Shown here: piece after piece, positions 35,088-42,992 of the stretch
Numbering within the stretch: position 1 is the first letter of the stretch
How the letters are laid out: each line of letters starts with the position of its first letter
Assembly: GCA_964370015.1 (NCBI GenBank)
Contig: CAYJHD010000010.1
Coordinates: 1-50,491, forward strand
From: CAYJAD01 sp964370015
GTDB lineage: Bacteria > Desulfobacterota > Desulfovibrionia > Desulfovibrionales > Desulfovibrionaceae
Length of the DNA: 50,491 nucleotides
Direction of reading: 5' to 3'
The notes under the pieces: generated by a model
What the model saw: the letters and a program-made list of their open reading frames with translations, nothing else
The model's database searches: none
What the model was told of the DNA's origin: nothing
Translations under genes and position numbers: made by a program

Positions 35088-35480
35088 ATGAAAAAGAAAA
35101 TTTGGCGCCTCACAGTGCGTAGTGAATTTTGCGCCGGTCATGCTCTTCGTCACTACCAAGGTAAATGTGAAAATCTACACGGGCATAATTTTGGCGTAGA
35201 AGTCACCGTTCAAGGGGAAAAACTTCATGACTCTGTTGAATATCTTATGGATTTTAAAGAAATAAAAACTCACCTTAAGGTAATACTTGAAGGATTGGAT
35301 CATAGAATTTTAAACGAGACAGCACCCTTTGATGCCATTAATCCCACATCTGAAAACTTGGCCCAATATATTTGGCAGCAATTGGACAGTGCTTTGGCAG
35401 ACAGTATCGTGACGGTGTACAGTGTTGCTGTTTCTGAAAAATCAGCCCAAACAGCAACGTATATGGAAATAGAAGTATAG
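35088..35480 (+). CDS. queD: 6-carboxy-5,6,7,8-tetrahydropterin synthase
   Basis: A 130-residue enzyme of the PTPS/QueD family that converts dihydroneopterin triphosphate to 6-carboxytetrahydropterin, the second step of queuosine synthesis. The signature CxxxHGH is present (CENLHGHNF, about residues 25-33), giving the catalytic Cys and two zinc-binding His; the third zinc His is in FCAGHALRHY. The usual glutamate appears in PTSENLAQYIW. AAGGAA precedes the start. It is immediately downstream of dnaE and converges with crcB; no other queuosine genes are in the window. Confidence 0.95.
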   Translation: MKKKIWRLTVRSEFCAGHALRHYQGKCENLHGHNFGVEVTVQGEKLHDSVEYLMDFKEIKTHLKVILEGLDHRILNETAPFDAINPTSENLAQYIWQQLDSALADSIVTVYSVAVSEKSAQTATYMEIEV

Positions 35481-35488
35481 CGCAAAAA

Positions 35489-35881
35489 TTACCGTTTTGC
35501 TCTAGAAAGAACTTTTTGCATACAACATATACCAAAATGTAAGATCACAAGGGATATGAGCACTTGGCCTGCACCATATATGGCCAAGTGCGCCCATTTT
35601 TCTTGCGATATGAATACATACATATCATAGGCATAGCTTGAAAAAGTTGTAAATGACCCCATAAATCCCACCAGCAAAGCTCGCGCATCCATCTTCTTGT
35701 GCTGCACATATACCCAAGCAAGACCAAAGCAAAAACACCCCAAAATATTGGCCATAAAAATAGCCCAAGGCAGTACATCGTTCTGCCCCAAACCATGAAA
35801 AAGTTCACCTATGCCCAAGCGCGCGGAAGCTCCCAAGAGGCTCGCCACGCAAAAAATACTTAAGCTTTTATATGTCCACAT
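35489..35881 (-). CDS. crcB: Fluoride channel CrcB/FluC
   Basis: A 130-residue protein with four hydrophobic helices, the size of a dual-topology Fluc channel. Family markers are visible: GASARLGIGEL near residue 17, the channel Asn in MANILGCFCFG near 44, and GFMGSFTTFSSYAYD near 72. It exports fluoride as a homodimer. Only one copy is seen, consistent with a homodimer rather than a paired form. I could not find the fluoride riboswitch core in the 5' region, so control may differ from the usual. Confidence 0.93.
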   Translation of the reverse strand: MWTYKSLSIFCVASLLGASARLGIGELFHGLGQNDVLPWAIFMANILGCFCFGLAWVYVQHKKMDARALLVGFMGSFTTFSSYAYDMYVFISQEKWAHLAIYGAGQVLISLVILHFGICCMQKVLSRAKR

Positions 35882-36059
35882 GGGATCTACTCCAATCCTA
35901 CACGATTTCTTTAAACATGACGTTTTTTCTCGCCAAGATTCCCTCAGGCAATATCGATGAAAACTTTATGCGTCATAAAAAATGAAAGTGCAATATAACA
36001 CCATTTTTTACAAAATGTGAAGAAAGTACCCACAGCATAGAGCAAATCTTTGAAAGAAC

Positions 36060-36089
36060 TTGACAAAGAAAGCCTTTTACTTGTAAATA
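36060..36089 (+). promoter_or_regulatory. Candidate promoter of the YfgM-like/iorAB operon
   Basis: A perfect -35 TTGACA (36060-36065) is followed after 18 nt by TAAATA (36084-36089). It lies 37 nt before the start of the TPR gene, in the 245-nt divergent gap with crcB. The rest of that gap shows no gene. Confidence 0.5.
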
Positions 36090-36126
36090 AAGCTCTTAAT
36101 TTTTGTCTAACAAGGAGCACTCTTCC

Positions 36127-36813
36127 ATGTCTAATCTGCCCACAGGCAGCGCCCCTCAAGGTACGCCGCAAAATCCGCAAATTTTGAACGAATTACAAAC
36201 AGAAATATCCAACGAAGCCGCACCTCTTTTACAATTCCTCACTGAACATGCCCTTAAAATCATGCTAGTGTTGGGACTTTTTGTTGTGGCAGTGGCTGGC
36301 CTTGGCGCATACAACTGGCATCAAGAATCTGTCATGGAAGAAGCACAAGCTGAGCTACACACCATCGCTCTTACGCAAGATAGCGCACAGCGTGTAAGCG
36401 CTTTAGAAGCTTTTTTAGCAACTGCTCCTGAATCCTTACAAAGCTCTGTATATTTAAGCTTAGCTCAAGTGCACATGCAAGAAAAAAACTATGCCAAAGC
36501 GGCTGAAAGTTATGCTCAATTGGCACAACGCAATGCCGGTACAGCTTTAGCTTTAGTGAGCTCTTTAAATCAAGGCCAAGCTTTGATTTTAGCCGGTAAA
36601 GGTAAAGAAGCTGTGCAAGTGCTTGAGCCCCTCGTGGCAGACGTTCCCACCACACAAAACACCATCGCGCAGCAAGCCTTAGCTGAAGCGGCTTTGCTCA
36701 GCGGTGATACTGCCAAGGCTAAAGCGGCTTTTGAAGCCATCGCCAATGCCACCACTGGTTCCGAATCTGAATTTTATCGCTACCGTGCTCGCACTGTGGC
36801 ACAAGATAAATAA
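36127..36813 (+). CDS. YfgM-like single-pass TPR protein
   Basis: A 228-residue protein with a cytoplasmic N-terminus (about 45 residues), one transmembrane helix (IMLVLGLFVVAVAGLGAYNW, about residues 46-66) and a C-terminal domain of helical TPR repeats (YLSLAQVHMQEKNYAKAAESYAQL and following). The layout matches YfgM, the ancillary subunit near the SecYEG translocon that works with periplasmic chaperones. The start at 36127 is chosen over one eight codons earlier because AAGGAG lies 9 nt before it. It precedes iorA by 32 nt, probably in one transcript, with no evident functional link. Confidence 0.8.
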   Translation: MSNLPTGSAPQGTPQNPQILNELQTEISNEAAPLLQFLTEHALKIMLVLGLFVVAVAGLGAYNWHQESVMEEAQAELHTIALTQDSAQRVSALEAFLATAPESLQSSVYLSLAQVHMQEKNYAKAAESYAQLAQRNAGTALALVSSLNQGQALILAGKGKEAVQVLEPLVADVPTTQNTIAQQALAEAALLSGDTAKAKAAFEAIANATTGSESEFYRYRARTVAQDK

Positions 36814-36845
36814 TTATCTATTTTATATTACAAAAAGGAGACTGC

Positions 36846-38708
36846 ATGAGCCACCCTCTATTGCAGGAAGACGGCGGAAGCACCCATTTATTACTTGGCA
36901 ATGAAGCCATTGTACGCGGTGCTTTAGAAGCCGGCATGAATGTTATCACCTGTTATCCAGGTACCCCTTCTTCTGAAGTGCCAGATACTTTCTATCGCAT
37001 TGGTAAACTTGGCGGCGACAAACGCTACCGCATGGAATATTCCGTCAACGAAAAAGTTGCTTACGAAGTGGGTGCAGGGTCTGCCATGGCCGGCGCACTC
37101 ACCCTCGTGACCATGAAGCACGTGGGCGTTAACGTTGCCGCTGACCCCTTATTGACCACAGCTTATACAGGTCTTCCCGGTGGTTTGGTGCTCCTTTCTG
37201 CCGACGATCCTGGTTGTCACTCCAGTCAAAATGAACAAGACAACCGCTATTACGCACGCTTTGCTTCCATGCCTTGTTTTGAACCATCCACAGCGGCTGA
37301 AGCATGCTCCATGACCACAGCGGCTCTTCTTTTAGCCCGCGAAACAGAGCAACCTGTTCTTTTACGCACCACCACACGCTTGAACCACCAGCGCGGTGCT
37401 GTGACGTTTAGCGCCTTACCTGCTCCTGCGGCAATTAAAGAGTTTGAACGCTGTCCACAACGCTTTGTGCCCGTTCCTGCTGTGGCACGAAATCGCCATA
37501 TTGAACTTGAAGCTACCATGCAAGACATTAAAGGCATGGTGGAGCAATATTACATTCGCACCAAGGGTGCCAATGCTTCTTTTGGCATCATCACCTCCGG
37601 CATTGCCCGCGCTTACTTAAGCGATGCTTTGCAAGCTCATGAAGGTTGGCAAGATAAAGTGGATGTACTAGAGCTTGGCATGACTTGGCCTTTGGCTGAA
37701 AATGCTCTTCTAAACTTCCTCCAAGAACATGACATGGTGCTTGTGCTTGAAGAAGGTGAAAACCTTTTGGAAAAAGACATTCGCGCTTTGGCTCAAAATG
37801 CTAAACTAAGCACACATATTGAAGGCAAAGACGATATTCTTACCATTCAAGGCGAATATGATTTTTCCGGTGTGAGCAAAAAATTAGCTCGTCTTTTGGG
37901 CGTGGAATTACCAGCCATCAACACTGAGGCCGGACATACTATTCCCATGCCAAACAGACCTCCCAACCTTTGCGCCGGCTGTTCTCACCGCGCTGTGTAC
38001 TATGCAGTACGCCAAACATACGGTGATGAAGCCATTTACTCCAGCGATATTGGTTGCTATACCTTAGGTTTATTGCCTCCATTACGCATGGCAGATTTCT
38101 TGGTATGTATGGGTGCCTCCATTTCTGCAGGTAGCGGCTTTGCCTCTGTGTCCACACGTCCTGTCATTGCCTTTATCGGCGACTCCACGTTCTTCCACAC
38201 AGGTCTTAACGGTCTTGCCAATGCCGTGTTTAATAAGCATAACCTTATTATGGTTATCTTGGACAACGGTACCACCGCCATGACTGGCCACCAGCCCAAC
38301 CCCGGCATGGATCAAGAAGTTCTTGGCTCTGTGTCCTTGCATTTGGATATTGAAGCCATTGTGCGCGGTATGGGTGTGGAACATGTGCGTAAAACCAAGG
38401 GCTTTAACCTTAAGAGCACCATGAGAGCTTTGGAAGAACTCAAAGCTGAAAGCGGCGTTCGTGTACTCATTGCCGAAGAGCCTTGTGTGCTGTATGCCCG
38501 TAGAACCTTAAAAAGAAGCCCAGCTCAAGTGGCGTATGTGGCAGAACAAAATGAAGTAGCCACAGCTTGTGTCGAAAACTTTGCTTGCCCAGCTTTTGTG
38601 CGCAATGAAGACGGTATCAGTGTGGATCCAAACTTGTGCGCCGGCTGTATGGTTTGTTTACAAGTGGCCCCCAAAGCTTTCAAAGCAAAACGCAGGGATG
38701 AGGTATAG
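36846..38708 (+). CDS. iorA: Indolepyruvate ferredoxin oxidoreductase subunit alpha
   Basis: The 620-residue large subunit that, with IorB, oxidatively decarboxylates aryl 2-oxo acids to acyl-CoA, reducing ferredoxin. Markers: the pyrimidine domain with CYPGTPSSEVPDTF, the GDSTFFHTGLNGLANAV segment and ILDNGTTAMTGHQPNPG for thiamine diphosphate and Mg binding, and NLCAGCSHRAVYYAV. The C-terminal ferredoxin-like domain is unusual: Cys598, Cys601 and Cys604 (LCAGCMVC) and Cys581 (ACPA) can still ligate one [4Fe-4S] cluster. The other cluster's cysteines are missing: only Cys575 remains in the first motif and Ala608 replaces the last Cys (VAP, not VCP). AAGGAG precedes the start; iorB follows after two bases. 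Confidence 0.95.
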   Translation: MSHPLLQEDGGSTHLLLGNEAIVRGALEAGMNVITCYPGTPSSEVPDTFYRIGKLGGDKRYRMEYSVNEKVAYEVGAGSAMAGALTLVTMKHVGVNVAADPLLTTAYTGLPGGLVLLSADDPGCHSSQNEQDNRYYARFASMPCFEPSTAAEACSMTTAALLLARETEQPVLLRTTTRLNHQRGAVTFSALPAPAAIKEFERCPQRFVPVPAVARNRHIELEATMQDIKGMVEQYYIRTKGANASFGIITSGIARAYLSDALQAHEGWQDKVDVLELGMTWPLAENALLNFLQEHDMVLVLEEGENLLEKDIRALAQNAKLSTHIEGKDDILTIQGEYDFSGVSKKLARLLGVELPAINTEAGHTIPMPNRPPNLCAGCSHRAVYYAVRQTYGDEAIYSSDIGCYTLGLLPPLRMADFLVCMGASISAGSGFASVSTRPVIAFIGDSTFFHTGLNGLANAVFNKHNLIMVILDNGTTAMTGHQPNPGMDQEVLGSVSLHLDIEAIVRGMGVEHVRKTKGFNLKSTMRALEELKAESGVRVLIAEEPCVLYARRTLKRSPAQVAYVAEQNEVATACVENFACPAFVRNEDGISVDPNLCAGCMVCLQVAPKAFKAKRRDEV

Positions 38709-38710
38709 TT

Positions 38711-39301
38711 ATGCAATCACGTCTTCGTATTTATATGACCGGCGTTGGCGGTCAAGGTACCCTTACTGCTACTACGCTTTTGGCTCGTGTGGCACTTGAT
38801 CAAGGTTTACAAGTAACAGCCGGCGAAGTGCATGGCATGGCTCAACGCGGCGGTGTTGTGGAGTCTGTGGTATTACTTGGCGGTTGGCTTTCTCCCAAAT
38901 TGGGTCATGGCGAAGCCGATGTACTCATGGGTTTTGAGCCTTTAGAAACTTTGCGTGCGTTGCCTTACTTGGCCCCTCAAGGAAAGATTTTCTCTAGCCT
39001 TGACCCCTTACCTCCCGTAAGCGTAAACCTTGGCAATGAAGTGTATCCGCATATAGATGAAATAAAAAAGGCCATCTATGCTAAATCTAGCGATGCAAGC
39101 TTTTACCCTTGCCGTAGTCTTGGCATAGAGGCTGGCTCCATCCAAGCTGGTAATACAGTTCTCTTGGGAGCCTTATGCGCGGCTAATATGTTACCTTTTG
39201 GCGTGGACGCTTTGGAAGCAGGCATAAAAAAATATCTTGCTCCTAAGATTGTGGATGCCAATATTAAAGCCTTACAATTGGGCATGAAAGCTTTTAGCTA
39301 A
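38711..39301 (+). CDS. iorB: Indolepyruvate ferredoxin oxidoreductase subunit beta
   Basis: The 196-residue small subunit (gamma-type oxidoreductase domain). It starts with a GVGGQGTLTATTLLARVAL nucleotide/CoA-like loop, then GEVHGMAQRGGVVESVV, both standard for IorB and PorG-like domains. It pairs with IorA for aromatic amino acid fermentation and aryl-CoA formation. Two bases separate the genes, and a strong bidirectional terminator follows at 39322. Confidence 0.95.
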   Translation: MQSRLRIYMTGVGGQGTLTATTLLARVALDQGLQVTAGEVHGMAQRGGVVESVVLLGGWLSPKLGHGEADVLMGFEPLETLRALPYLAPQGKIFSSLDPLPPVSVNLGNEVYPHIDEIKKAIYAKSSDASFYPCRSLGIEAGSIQAGNTVLLGALCAANMLPFGVDALEAGIKKYLAPKIVDANIKALQLGMKAFS

Positions 39302-39321
39302 TCCCTTATTACGTTAAAAAT

Positions 39322-39361
39322 AAAAGGTCGGTTACACTGAAAAATGTAGCCGACCTTTTTT
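39322..39361. terminator. Bidirectional terminator between iorB and the mltG operon
   Basis: The arms AAAAGGTCGGTTACA and TGTAGCCGACCTTTT pair over 15 bp with one G-U wobble around an 8-nt loop. T residues follow on the plus strand, and the minus strand side is also T-rich (TTTTATTTTT). It lies 20 nt after iorB and 21 nt past the small minus-strand gene at 39383, ending both. Confidence 0.88.
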
Positions 39362-39382
39362 GTGGAAAAGATTTTTCCACAG

Positions 39383-39616
39383 CTATCGAATGCGTAGAGC
39401 CTCTTGAATAATACTCACATCATCTTGCGAAGCTTCTACGTTGAGCTCAGCATGCCCACCATGGCAAAGCAAAGCGCCCTCTTTAAGCTCAATAAAACCA
39501 GCACTGAGAACTTTTCCATACGGCAGTTGCTCTCGCATGTCTGCATGGTCCACACGACGTGGGAAAATAAAGGGAACAGGTTGTCCGGAAAAATCTTCCA
39601 TAATTAAATATTTCAT
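39383..39616 (-). CDS. Small conserved-looking protein of unknown function
   Basis: A 77-residue soluble protein I do not recognise. It begins MKYLIMEDFSGQPVPFIFP and contains RRVDHADMREQLPYGKVLSAG and a short GALLCHGGHAELN segment. GGAGG lies just before ATG 39616, so that start is preferred over an in-frame GTG at 39628. It is the last gene of the M50-trpS-ruvX-mltG series, 23 nt after mltG, and ends at a shared terminator, which supports it being real. No membrane segment or metal motif is evident. Confidence 0.75.
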   Translation of the reverse strand: MKYLIMEDFSGQPVPFIFPRRVDHADMREQLPYGKVLSAGFIELKEGALLCHGGHAELNVEASQDDVSIIQEALRIR

Positions 39617-39639
39617 ACTATCCTCCACGTGGTCATATA

Positions 39640-40686
39640 TTATTTTTTCTTACGATTACGTAAATATTCTCGTACAGCCCTATTATGTTCGCTGAGCGTT
39701 TTGGAAAAAGCGTGTGCACCACCATCGGTGATGGCAACAAAATAAAGAAATTTATGCTGTTCCGGCGTTATGGCAGCGCGCATGGCAGCTACACCTGGTG
39801 AGCAAATGGGCCCTGGAGTGAGCCCACCGTGCTTATAAGTATTATAGATATTGCTGGCATCATCCAAATGTTTACGGCGCAAATTTCCGTTGAAAGAAGG
39901 ACCTAAACCATAAATTATGGTGGGATCTGCCTGTAAGGGCATTTTTATGCGCAAACGATTGGCATACACGCCGGCCACGCGACCTCTTTCAGAGGCTATG
40001 CCCGTTTCTTTTTCCACTATGGAGCCTAAAATAACTATTTCACGTAGTTTTTCCGCATCGGGTTTTTTCTTATCTGGCCAATACGGTGCCATCTTAGTCC
40101 AAAAAGTGTCCACCAAACGTCCTGCTATGGCCCTTGCGGCGGCTTTATCGGGTATATCTTCCTTCTTTAAAAGATAAGTATCAGGCATGAGAAAGCCTTC
40201 GGCATTTTTAAAAGGAATACCGTAATGGCGAAGAAATGCCGGATCTTTTACAACGGCGGCAAAGTCTTCAAAGCGCACAAAACCGTGCTCTTCCAAAAGC
40301 TTACCCGTTTGCCACCACGTGAGCCCTTCACGAATGGTAATTCGGTGTAAAATGGCTTTACCTAAAATGAGCTCTTGCAAAATAGCTTCTGGCAACATGC
40401 CGGTACTTAGTTTAAAACGTCCCGCTTGTAATTTATGATCCAGTTTTTTATAGCGCGCTAAAATGCGAAATTTAAGACTATCGGCAATGAGCCCTTTTTC
40501 TTCTAATGTTTTGGCAACTTGTTGAAATGATGTCCCGGGGACAACATCAAACATGACCACTTGCGCATCACTGCCATGACTTTGCATGGGAGTTTCTAAA
40601 AAGAGCTTGGCTTGCCAAAACGCATAGCCCAATCCCATGAGAGCTACTAAAAGCAGGAAGGCAAAAAGGCGTACTACTATTTTCAT
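39640..40686 (-). CDS. mltG: Endolytic transglycosylase MltG
   Basis: A 348-residue inner-membrane lytic transglycosylase that cuts nascent peptidoglycan strands. One N-terminal helix (about residues 7-26) anchors a periplasmic YceG domain. A LysM-like part (TSFQQVAKTLEEKGLI) is followed by the catalytic region ILGSIVEKETGIASERGRVAGVYANRL, where the glutamate near residue 217 is the active-site acid, and by QADPTIIYGLG and ITPEQHKFLYFVA. Its start overlaps the ruvX stop by four bases (ATGA), so translation is coupled. Confidence 0.95.
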   Translation of the reverse strand: MKIVVRLFAFLLLVALMGLGYAFWQAKLFLETPMQSHGSDAQVVMFDVVPGTSFQQVAKTLEEKGLIADSLKFRILARYKKLDHKLQAGRFKLSTGMLPEAILQELILGKAILHRITIREGLTWWQTGKLLEEHGFVRFEDFAAVVKDPAFLRHYGIPFKNAEGFLMPDTYLLKKEDIPDKAAARAIAGRLVDTFWTKMAPYWPDKKKPDAEKLREIVILGSIVEKETGIASERGRVAGVYANRLRIKMPLQADPTIIYGLGPSFNGNLRRKHLDDASNIYNTYKHGGLTPGPICSPGVAAMRAAITPEQHKFLYFVAITDGGAHAFSKTLSEHNRAVREYLRNRKKK

Positions 40687-41126
40687 ATTTTCCTCTGCTC
40701 CTTTTGTGTATCTGTTTCGGATAAAAAGGATTGTAAAATACGAACAGCGGCTTGTTGGTCCAACACATCCTTATGCTTTTTACCGCGTAAATTGCTTTCC
40801 CACAAGTCCGCTTTAGCTTCTTCCGAGGAAAGAAACTCCGGCATAAAATACAATGGAATGGCACAGCGTCTTTGCAATCGAGCTGCAAAATTACGTACTT
40901 GCCTTGTGGTAAGACTTTCACTGCCATCATCCAAGAGAGGCAAGCCCACCACTATGCCATGGGGCTGCTCTGCTTCAATACATGCAAGAAGCTTTTCAAA
41001 AAATAAGGTCTTAGGGCTTTGAGGAGGGCTATGGATGGTACAGCGGGGGAAGGCCATGGACCCTCCCCCATCACTGACGGCTATGCCTGTACGCACAAGG
41101 CCGTAATCAATGCACAAATATTTCAA
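40683..41126 (-). CDS. ruvX: Holliday junction resolvase-like YqgF/RuvX
   Basis: A 147-residue RNase H-fold nuclease. The first catalytic Asp lies in CIDYGLVRTGIAVSD near residue 6; GIVVGLPLLDDGSES provides the second conserved region and VLDQQAAVRILQSFL the C-terminal acidic position. The family takes part in 16S rRNA 5'-end maturation in E. coli and may process junctions. It lies 18 nt after trpS and overlaps mltG, as often seen for ruvX-mltG. Confidence 0.92.
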   Translation of the reverse strand: MKYLCIDYGLVRTGIAVSDGGGSMAFPRCTIHSPPQSPKTLFFEKLLACIEAEQPHGIVVGLPLLDDGSESLTTRQVRNFAARLQRRCAIPLYFMPEFLSSEEAKADLWESNLRGKKHKDVLDQQAAVRILQSFLSETDTQKEQRKI

Positions 41127-41144
41127 GGTGCAAAATCCTAGGCA

Positions 41145-42134
41145 TTACATGCCCATTTTTTCACGCACAATGGTCATGGTTTCTTCGGCAACTACGCGTG
41201 CTTTTTCATTACCGTTTTCAATGATCTCATGCACAAGATCAGGATTATTATCAAGGAAAATACGACGATTTTGCAATGGCTCAAGAAATTCTTCAAGATT
41301 TGCAAGAAACATCTTTTTACAATCCACACAACCTAAACTGGCATTTTGACAGCCTTCACAAATTTCGGCTTGTTGCTCTTGGCTTCCAAGTAACTCATGA
41401 TAAGGGAATAAGTTACAAACCTTAGGATCGCCAGGATCGGTTCTACGAATACGTGCAGGGTCGGTGAACATTTTTTGCACCTTGGGACGGATATCATCCA
41501 TGGTATCACGTAGGAAAATGCCATTGTTATAGCTTTTGGACATTTTGCGTCCATCAAGACCAGGACATTTTGCCGCAGGGGTAAGCTTGGCTTCCACGTC
41601 GACAAATGTTTCACCATATAAGTGATTAAAACGACGACCAATTTCTCTTGCCATTTCAAGATGTGGCAATTGGTCTTGCCCCACGGGTACAAATTTAGGT
41701 CTGTACATTAAAATGTCAGCACTCATGAGCATGGGATAGCACAAAAAGCCGGCATTACTTAAATCTTTGTGTGTAATTTCTTGCTGCTGTTCTTTGTAAG
41801 TTGGACAGCGTTCAAGCCACGAAACGGGAGTAATCATGGAGAAAAGCAAAGAAAGTTCGGCATGGCTTTTCACAGCAGATTGATTAAACATAACACATTT
41901 ATCTGCTTCTATGCCTGCGGCAAGCCAGTCTTTTACCATTTCAAAGGAATTGCCCTTAATGGTACTGGGATTGGCAAACTCACTGGTCAGCGCATGCCAG
42001 TCAGCCACAAAGAAAAAGGCTTGGGTTTCATTTTGTAATTCTACCCAATTTTTTAACACCCCAAAATAATGTCCAAGGTGTAAAGGGCCTGTGGGGCGCA
42101 TACCAGAAACGGTACGAATGCTTTGCATAGTCAT
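41145..42134 (-). CDS. trpS: Tryptophan--tRNA ligase with an extra cysteine motif
   Basis: A 329-residue class I synthetase that charges tRNA-Trp. The HIGH equivalent is PLHLGHYFG and the KMSKS loop is GRKMSKS. In the C-terminal domain, counted from the ATG at 42152, Cys246, Cys268, Cys275 and Cys278 form C-x21-C-x6-C-x2-C, nearly the iron-sulfur pattern described for Thermotoga maritima TrpRS (C-x22-C-x6-C-x2-C); Cys265 is extra. The start at 42134 is chosen because GGAG lies 5 nt before it; ATGs at 42152 and 42128 are alternatives. It follows the M50 protease gene directly. Confidence 0.95.
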   Translation of the reverse strand: MTMQSIRTVSGMRPTGPLHLGHYFGVLKNWVELQNETQAFFFVADWHALTSEFANPSTIKGNSFEMVKDWLAAGIEADKCVMFNQSAVKSHAELSLLFSMITPVSWLERCPTYKEQQQEITHKDLSNAGFLCYPMLMSADILMYRPKFVPVGQDQLPHLEMAREIGRRFNHLYGETFVDVEAKLTPAAKCPGLDGRKMSKSYNNGIFLRDTMDDIRPKVQKMFTDPARIRRTDPGDPKVCNLFPYHELLGSQEQQAEICEGCQNASLGCVDCKKMFLANLEEFLEPLQNRRIFLDNNPDLVHEIIENGNEKARVVAEETMTIVREKMGM

Positions 42135-42152
42135 AACTTCTCCATAACTCAT

Positions 42153-42827
42153 TTATTTTAAACCAAAAGTCGTAAGTATTATATCATTGGTGGCACTCAC
42201 TACGGGGCCCAGAATAAGACCCAACGCGCCGGTGACCATCAATAAGATAAGTAATAAAAATCCGTATTTTCCAGCACTCATGTACGGCCAAGCCAAGTGA
42301 TTTGGCAAAAAGAATGCCACCACTTTGCTACCGTCAAGGGGAGGAATGGGTAATAAATTAAGCCAGCATAGGCCCACATTAATGACCACACCCGTTTGCA
42401 ACATGAGCAAGAAAAAAATGTATGTTGCGTTATCTTGCCATTGCATGAATGGGAAAAATTCCAAAAGCAAGCGTAAAAATAAAGCAAAGACAAAGGCTAA
42501 ACCAAGATTGGTCAATGGCCCTGCCAAAGAAACCAACATCATATCCTTTTGTGGATCTTTAAAATAGCGTGGATTCACAGGAACTGGTTTTGCCCAGCCA
42601 AAAACGAAGGCACCCGAAAGGCTTGTCATGGCAAAAACCATCAAACCCATGGGGTCAATATGTGGTACGGGATTGAGCGTAAGTCTACCCATCAATCGCG
42701 CTGTGGGGTCGCCTCGCTTAAAAGCTACCCAGCCATGCGCCACTTCATGTAGTATTATTCCCAATAAGGCCGGTATAGCGGCAACAGCAAAACGCTTAAA
42801 TAAAAGTGCAATATCAGCATCAAACAT
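42153..42827 (-). CDS. Site-2 protease family (M50) membrane metalloprotease
   Basis: A roughly 224-residue integral membrane protein. The zinc site HEVAH (LLGIILHEVAHGWVAF) lies in the first helix, and the second-ligand motif NLLPIPPLDGSKV near residue 165 supplies the Asp. It belongs to the short FtsH-like/SREBP group without PDZ domain, common beside trpS in delta-type bacteria as I recall. It would cut transmembrane segments of unknown substrates. The start at 42827 is chosen as the first ATG; a GTG at 42845 would add six residues, and neither has a strong ribosome site. First gene of a five-gene minus-strand operon. Confidence 0.92.
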   Translation of the reverse strand: MFDADIALLFKRFAVAAIPALLGIILHEVAHGWVAFKRGDPTARLMGRLTLNPVPHIDPMGLMVFAMTSLSGAFVFGWAKPVPVNPRYFKDPQKDMMLVSLAGPLTNLGLAFVFALFLRLLLEFFPFMQWQDNATYIFFLLMLQTGVVINVGLCWLNLLPIPPLDGSKVVAFFLPNHLAWPYMSAGKYGFLLLILLMVTGALGLILGPVVSATNDIILTTFGLK

Positions 42828-42873
42828 AATGCGCCGTTTTAGCACAAGCTTTCTTACATGACAAGGCGTGAAA

Positions 42874-42937
42874 AACGTATTACGTTACATAAAAAGTCAT
42901 TGCTTTTGTATAGTATTTACGTAAAATATTTACGTTA
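42874..42937. promoter_or_regulatory. Cluster of TTACGT half-sites upstream of the ThiS/MoaD-like gene
   Basis: Four ACGT cores occur in 64 nt: the inverted repeat AACGTA-T-TACGTT (42874-42886), the palindrome TTTACGTAAA (42916-42925) and ATATTTACGTTA (42926-42937). A weak promoter pair, TTGCTT (42900-42905) and TAAAAT (42922-42927, 16-nt spacing), overlaps them. This suits operator sites controlling the rightward unit or the divergent M50 operon. Confidence 0.35.
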
Positions 42938-42992
42938 GCCTATCTTCGCATGCAAGATATGTATATTTTACACACTTTAACAATACATCAAC

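Noticed and set aside
35478..35512. Hairpin GCAAAA/TTTTGC between queD and crcB as a shared terminator
   Set aside because: The stem is only 6 bp, mostly A-T, lies partly inside the end of crcB, and has no T tract on either side.
35882..36126. Possible fluoride riboswitch before crcB
   Set aside because: I looked on the minus strand for the conserved GGNGAUGG-type start and the pseudoknot segment and found neither; the leader is short and unstructured by eye.
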